From assembly GCA_964591605.1 (NCBI GenBank), contig CAZQEN010000390.1:1-6845 (forward strand): a DNA stretch of 6,845 nt, read 5' to 3'. This DNA is from CAYLLT01 sp964591605 (GTDB lineage Bacteria > Planctomycetota > Phycisphaerae > UBA1845 > PWPN01). Shown here one piece after another: positions 5,818 through 6,845 of this stretch; position 1 is the stretch's first letter; each line of letters starts with the position of its first letter. The position numbers and the translations under genes were made by a program. The notes under the pieces were generated by a model, which made no database searches, was not told where the DNA came from, and was given only the letters and a program-made list of their open reading frames with translations.

Positions 5818-6845
5818 TCAGACGCGCAGCGCCCACTTGAGGATTTTGCCCGTCGCGCTCTTGGGCAGCTCATCACGGATCTCGACGATGCGCGGATATT
5901 TGTACGCGGCCACATGCTGCTTGCAGTGCAGCACGAGCTCCTCGCGGGTGGCCTGCGCCCCCGGCATCAACGTGACAACGGCCTTGACTTCCTCACCCAG
6001 CGTATCATGAGGCACACCGACGACGGCCGCCTCACGCACTGCCGGATGCCGGTAGAGCACTTCTTCGACTTCGCGGGGGTAAACGTTAAAGCCCCCCCGC
6101 AGCACCATGTCCTTCATGCGATCGACAATATGGTATTGTCCGTCCTCACCCAGGCAAGCCACATCACCGCTGTGGAACCAGCCGCCCCGCATCGACTCGG
6201 CGGTCGCGTCGGGATTGCGGTAGTAGCCGTTCATGATGTTATACCCGCAGATGCACAGCTCGCCGCTCTGACCAGGGGGGAGCGGCCGGTCCTCGAGATC
6301 CACGATGCGGAACTCCACACCGTCGATCGGCCGACCGATGCCGGAGCTGTGGGGCGCTTCCTCGCGACTCTGGAAGCTCGCGACGGGCGAAGTCTCGGTG
6401 AGGCCGTAGCCCTCGCGGATCCACACGCCGAAGCGCCGGTGAAACTCCTGTTTCACCTCCAACGGGAGCGGCGCCCCGCCGCTCAGGCAGCAGTCGAGGC
6501 TCGACAGCGTTTCTGCCGACACCTCCGGACACCGGACGAGGCCGATGTACATCGACGGCACACCGGCAAAGAAGTTCAGATGGTCCCGGGCGATCAGACG
6601 GGCCGCATCCGGCGCCGAGAAGCGGGCGAGATAGCTGATCGTGCCTTTCGCCGCAATCGTTGCGTTCTGCACCACCGTCTGGCCAAAGGAGTGGTAGAGG
6701 GGCAGTGCGGCCAGGGCCAGCGGGCGCGAGGACCGCAGATCTGTCGACAACAACTCGTCCGCGACGTACAGAGCGTTGCGATATAGACTGGCCCCATGGG
6801 CATCCTGGCCATGCGCACGATCGAGGATGGCGAGGCGCTGCGCGT
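5818..6845 (-). CDS. AMP-forming acyl-CoA synthetase (ANL superfamily), N-terminus beyond the window
   Basis: This enzyme activates a carboxylic acid, probably a fatty acid, with ATP to an acyl-adenylate and then transfers it to CoA; it should be cytosolic. The visible part is 341 residues and stays open to the right edge, so roughly the N-terminal third to half is missing. Counting from the edge, conserved ANL features are LPLYHSFGQT (about 47-56), YGLTETSP (145-152), FHSGD (223-227), the hinge DRMKDMVLRGGFNVYPREVE (241-260) and PKSATGK with the catalytic lysine at about 333. The YPREVE and LPLYHSFGQT forms are typical of long-chain fatty-acid-CoA ligases. A TTG at 6753 could be mistaken for a start, but homology continues upstream of it, so it is internal. 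Oddity: where the ATP-binding TSGTTGxPKG loop belongs (about 6793-6822) the frame reads DRAHGQDAH followed by GASLYRNA. The stop is one base before the next gene, which implies co-transcription. Family assignment is firm; substrate and activity are not. Confidence 0.94.
   Translation of the reverse strand, partial: AQRLAILDRAHGQDAHGASLYRNALYVADELLSTDLRSSRPLALAALPLYHSFGQTVVQNATIAAKGTISYLARFSAPDAARLIARDHLNFFAGVPSMYIGLVRCPEVSAETLSSLDCCLSGGAPLPLEVKQEFHRRFGVWIREGYGLTETSPVASFQSREEAPHSSGIGRPIDGVEFRIVDLEDRPLPPGQSGELCICGYNIMNGYYRNPDATAESMRGGWFHSGDVACLGEDGQYHIVDRMKDMVLRGGFNVYPREVEEVLYRHPAVREAAVVGVPHDTLGEEVKAVVTLMPGAQATREELVLHCKQHVAAYKYPRIVEIRDELPKSATGKILKWALRV

Noticed and set aside
6751..6753. TTG as the start of the acyl-CoA ligase
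   Set aside because: Ligase-like sequence (GASLYRNALYVADE) continues upstream in the same frame to the window edge, so this codon is an internal leucine.
5572..6786. A 404-codon open frame on the plus strand opposite the ligase
   Set aside because: It is antisense to conserved ANL motifs and shows no family similarity of its own.
1..6845. CRISPR arrays, insertion sequences, transposases or long direct repeats
   Set aside because: I read both strands and found no regularly spaced repeats, terminal inverted repeats flanking a transposase, or integrase genes.

Overview
This is a GC-rich bacterial window. Four complete genes and one partial gene all lie on the minus strand and are read from right to left. 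The mix of secreted proteins is a PHP-fold metalloprotein, a PhoPQ-activated pathogenicity-related alpha/beta hydrolase, a BNR/Asp-box sialidase-like propeller and an oligogalacturonate-lyase-like (PL22-type) propeller. Such sets are often seen in polysaccharide-degrading Planctomycetota and related PVC-type bacteria. That taxonomic guess is inference from gene content; no marker gene is present.

Layout from the right edge (upstream) to the left: (a) 6845-5818, the C-terminal 341 residues of an AMP-forming acyl-CoA synthetase (ANL superfamily), cut by the window edge. (b) 5816-4599, an exported PL22/TolB-type propeller that begins one base after the ligase stop. (c) 4598-4362, a 237-bp gap with a reasonable sigma70-type promoter (4527-4500) and a short leader-like ORF. 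(d) 4361-3060, an exported PHP-domain protein. (e) 3066-1735, an exported PhoPQ-related alpha/beta hydrolase overlapping the PHP gene by 7 bp. (f) 1738-539, an exported sialidase-like propeller overlapping the hydrolase gene by 4 bp (ATGA). (g) 538-1, no convincing gene, but several inverted repeats, one perfect 13-bp hairpin, and at the left edge a sequence that looks like the T-arm of a tRNA or tmRNA.

How the genes may work together: four consecutive products carry N-terminal signal peptides, and three of them are joined by overlapping start and stop codons, so d-e-f is almost certainly one translationally coupled operon. The propellers and the hydrolase (Ser/Asp/His triad with a GGSKRG elbow that resembles the GCSRxG elbow of CE15 glucuronoyl esterases) suggest periplasmic or extracellular processing of a uronic-acid-containing, possibly pectin-like, polysaccharide. 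The substrate cannot be fixed from sequence alone. No transporter, sulfatase, regulator or mobile element is present in the window.

The most unusual points are the apparent loss of the ATP-binding P-loop (A3 motif) in an otherwise well-conserved ANL ligase at the right edge, and the unexplained structured stretch with a T-arm-like end at the left edge.
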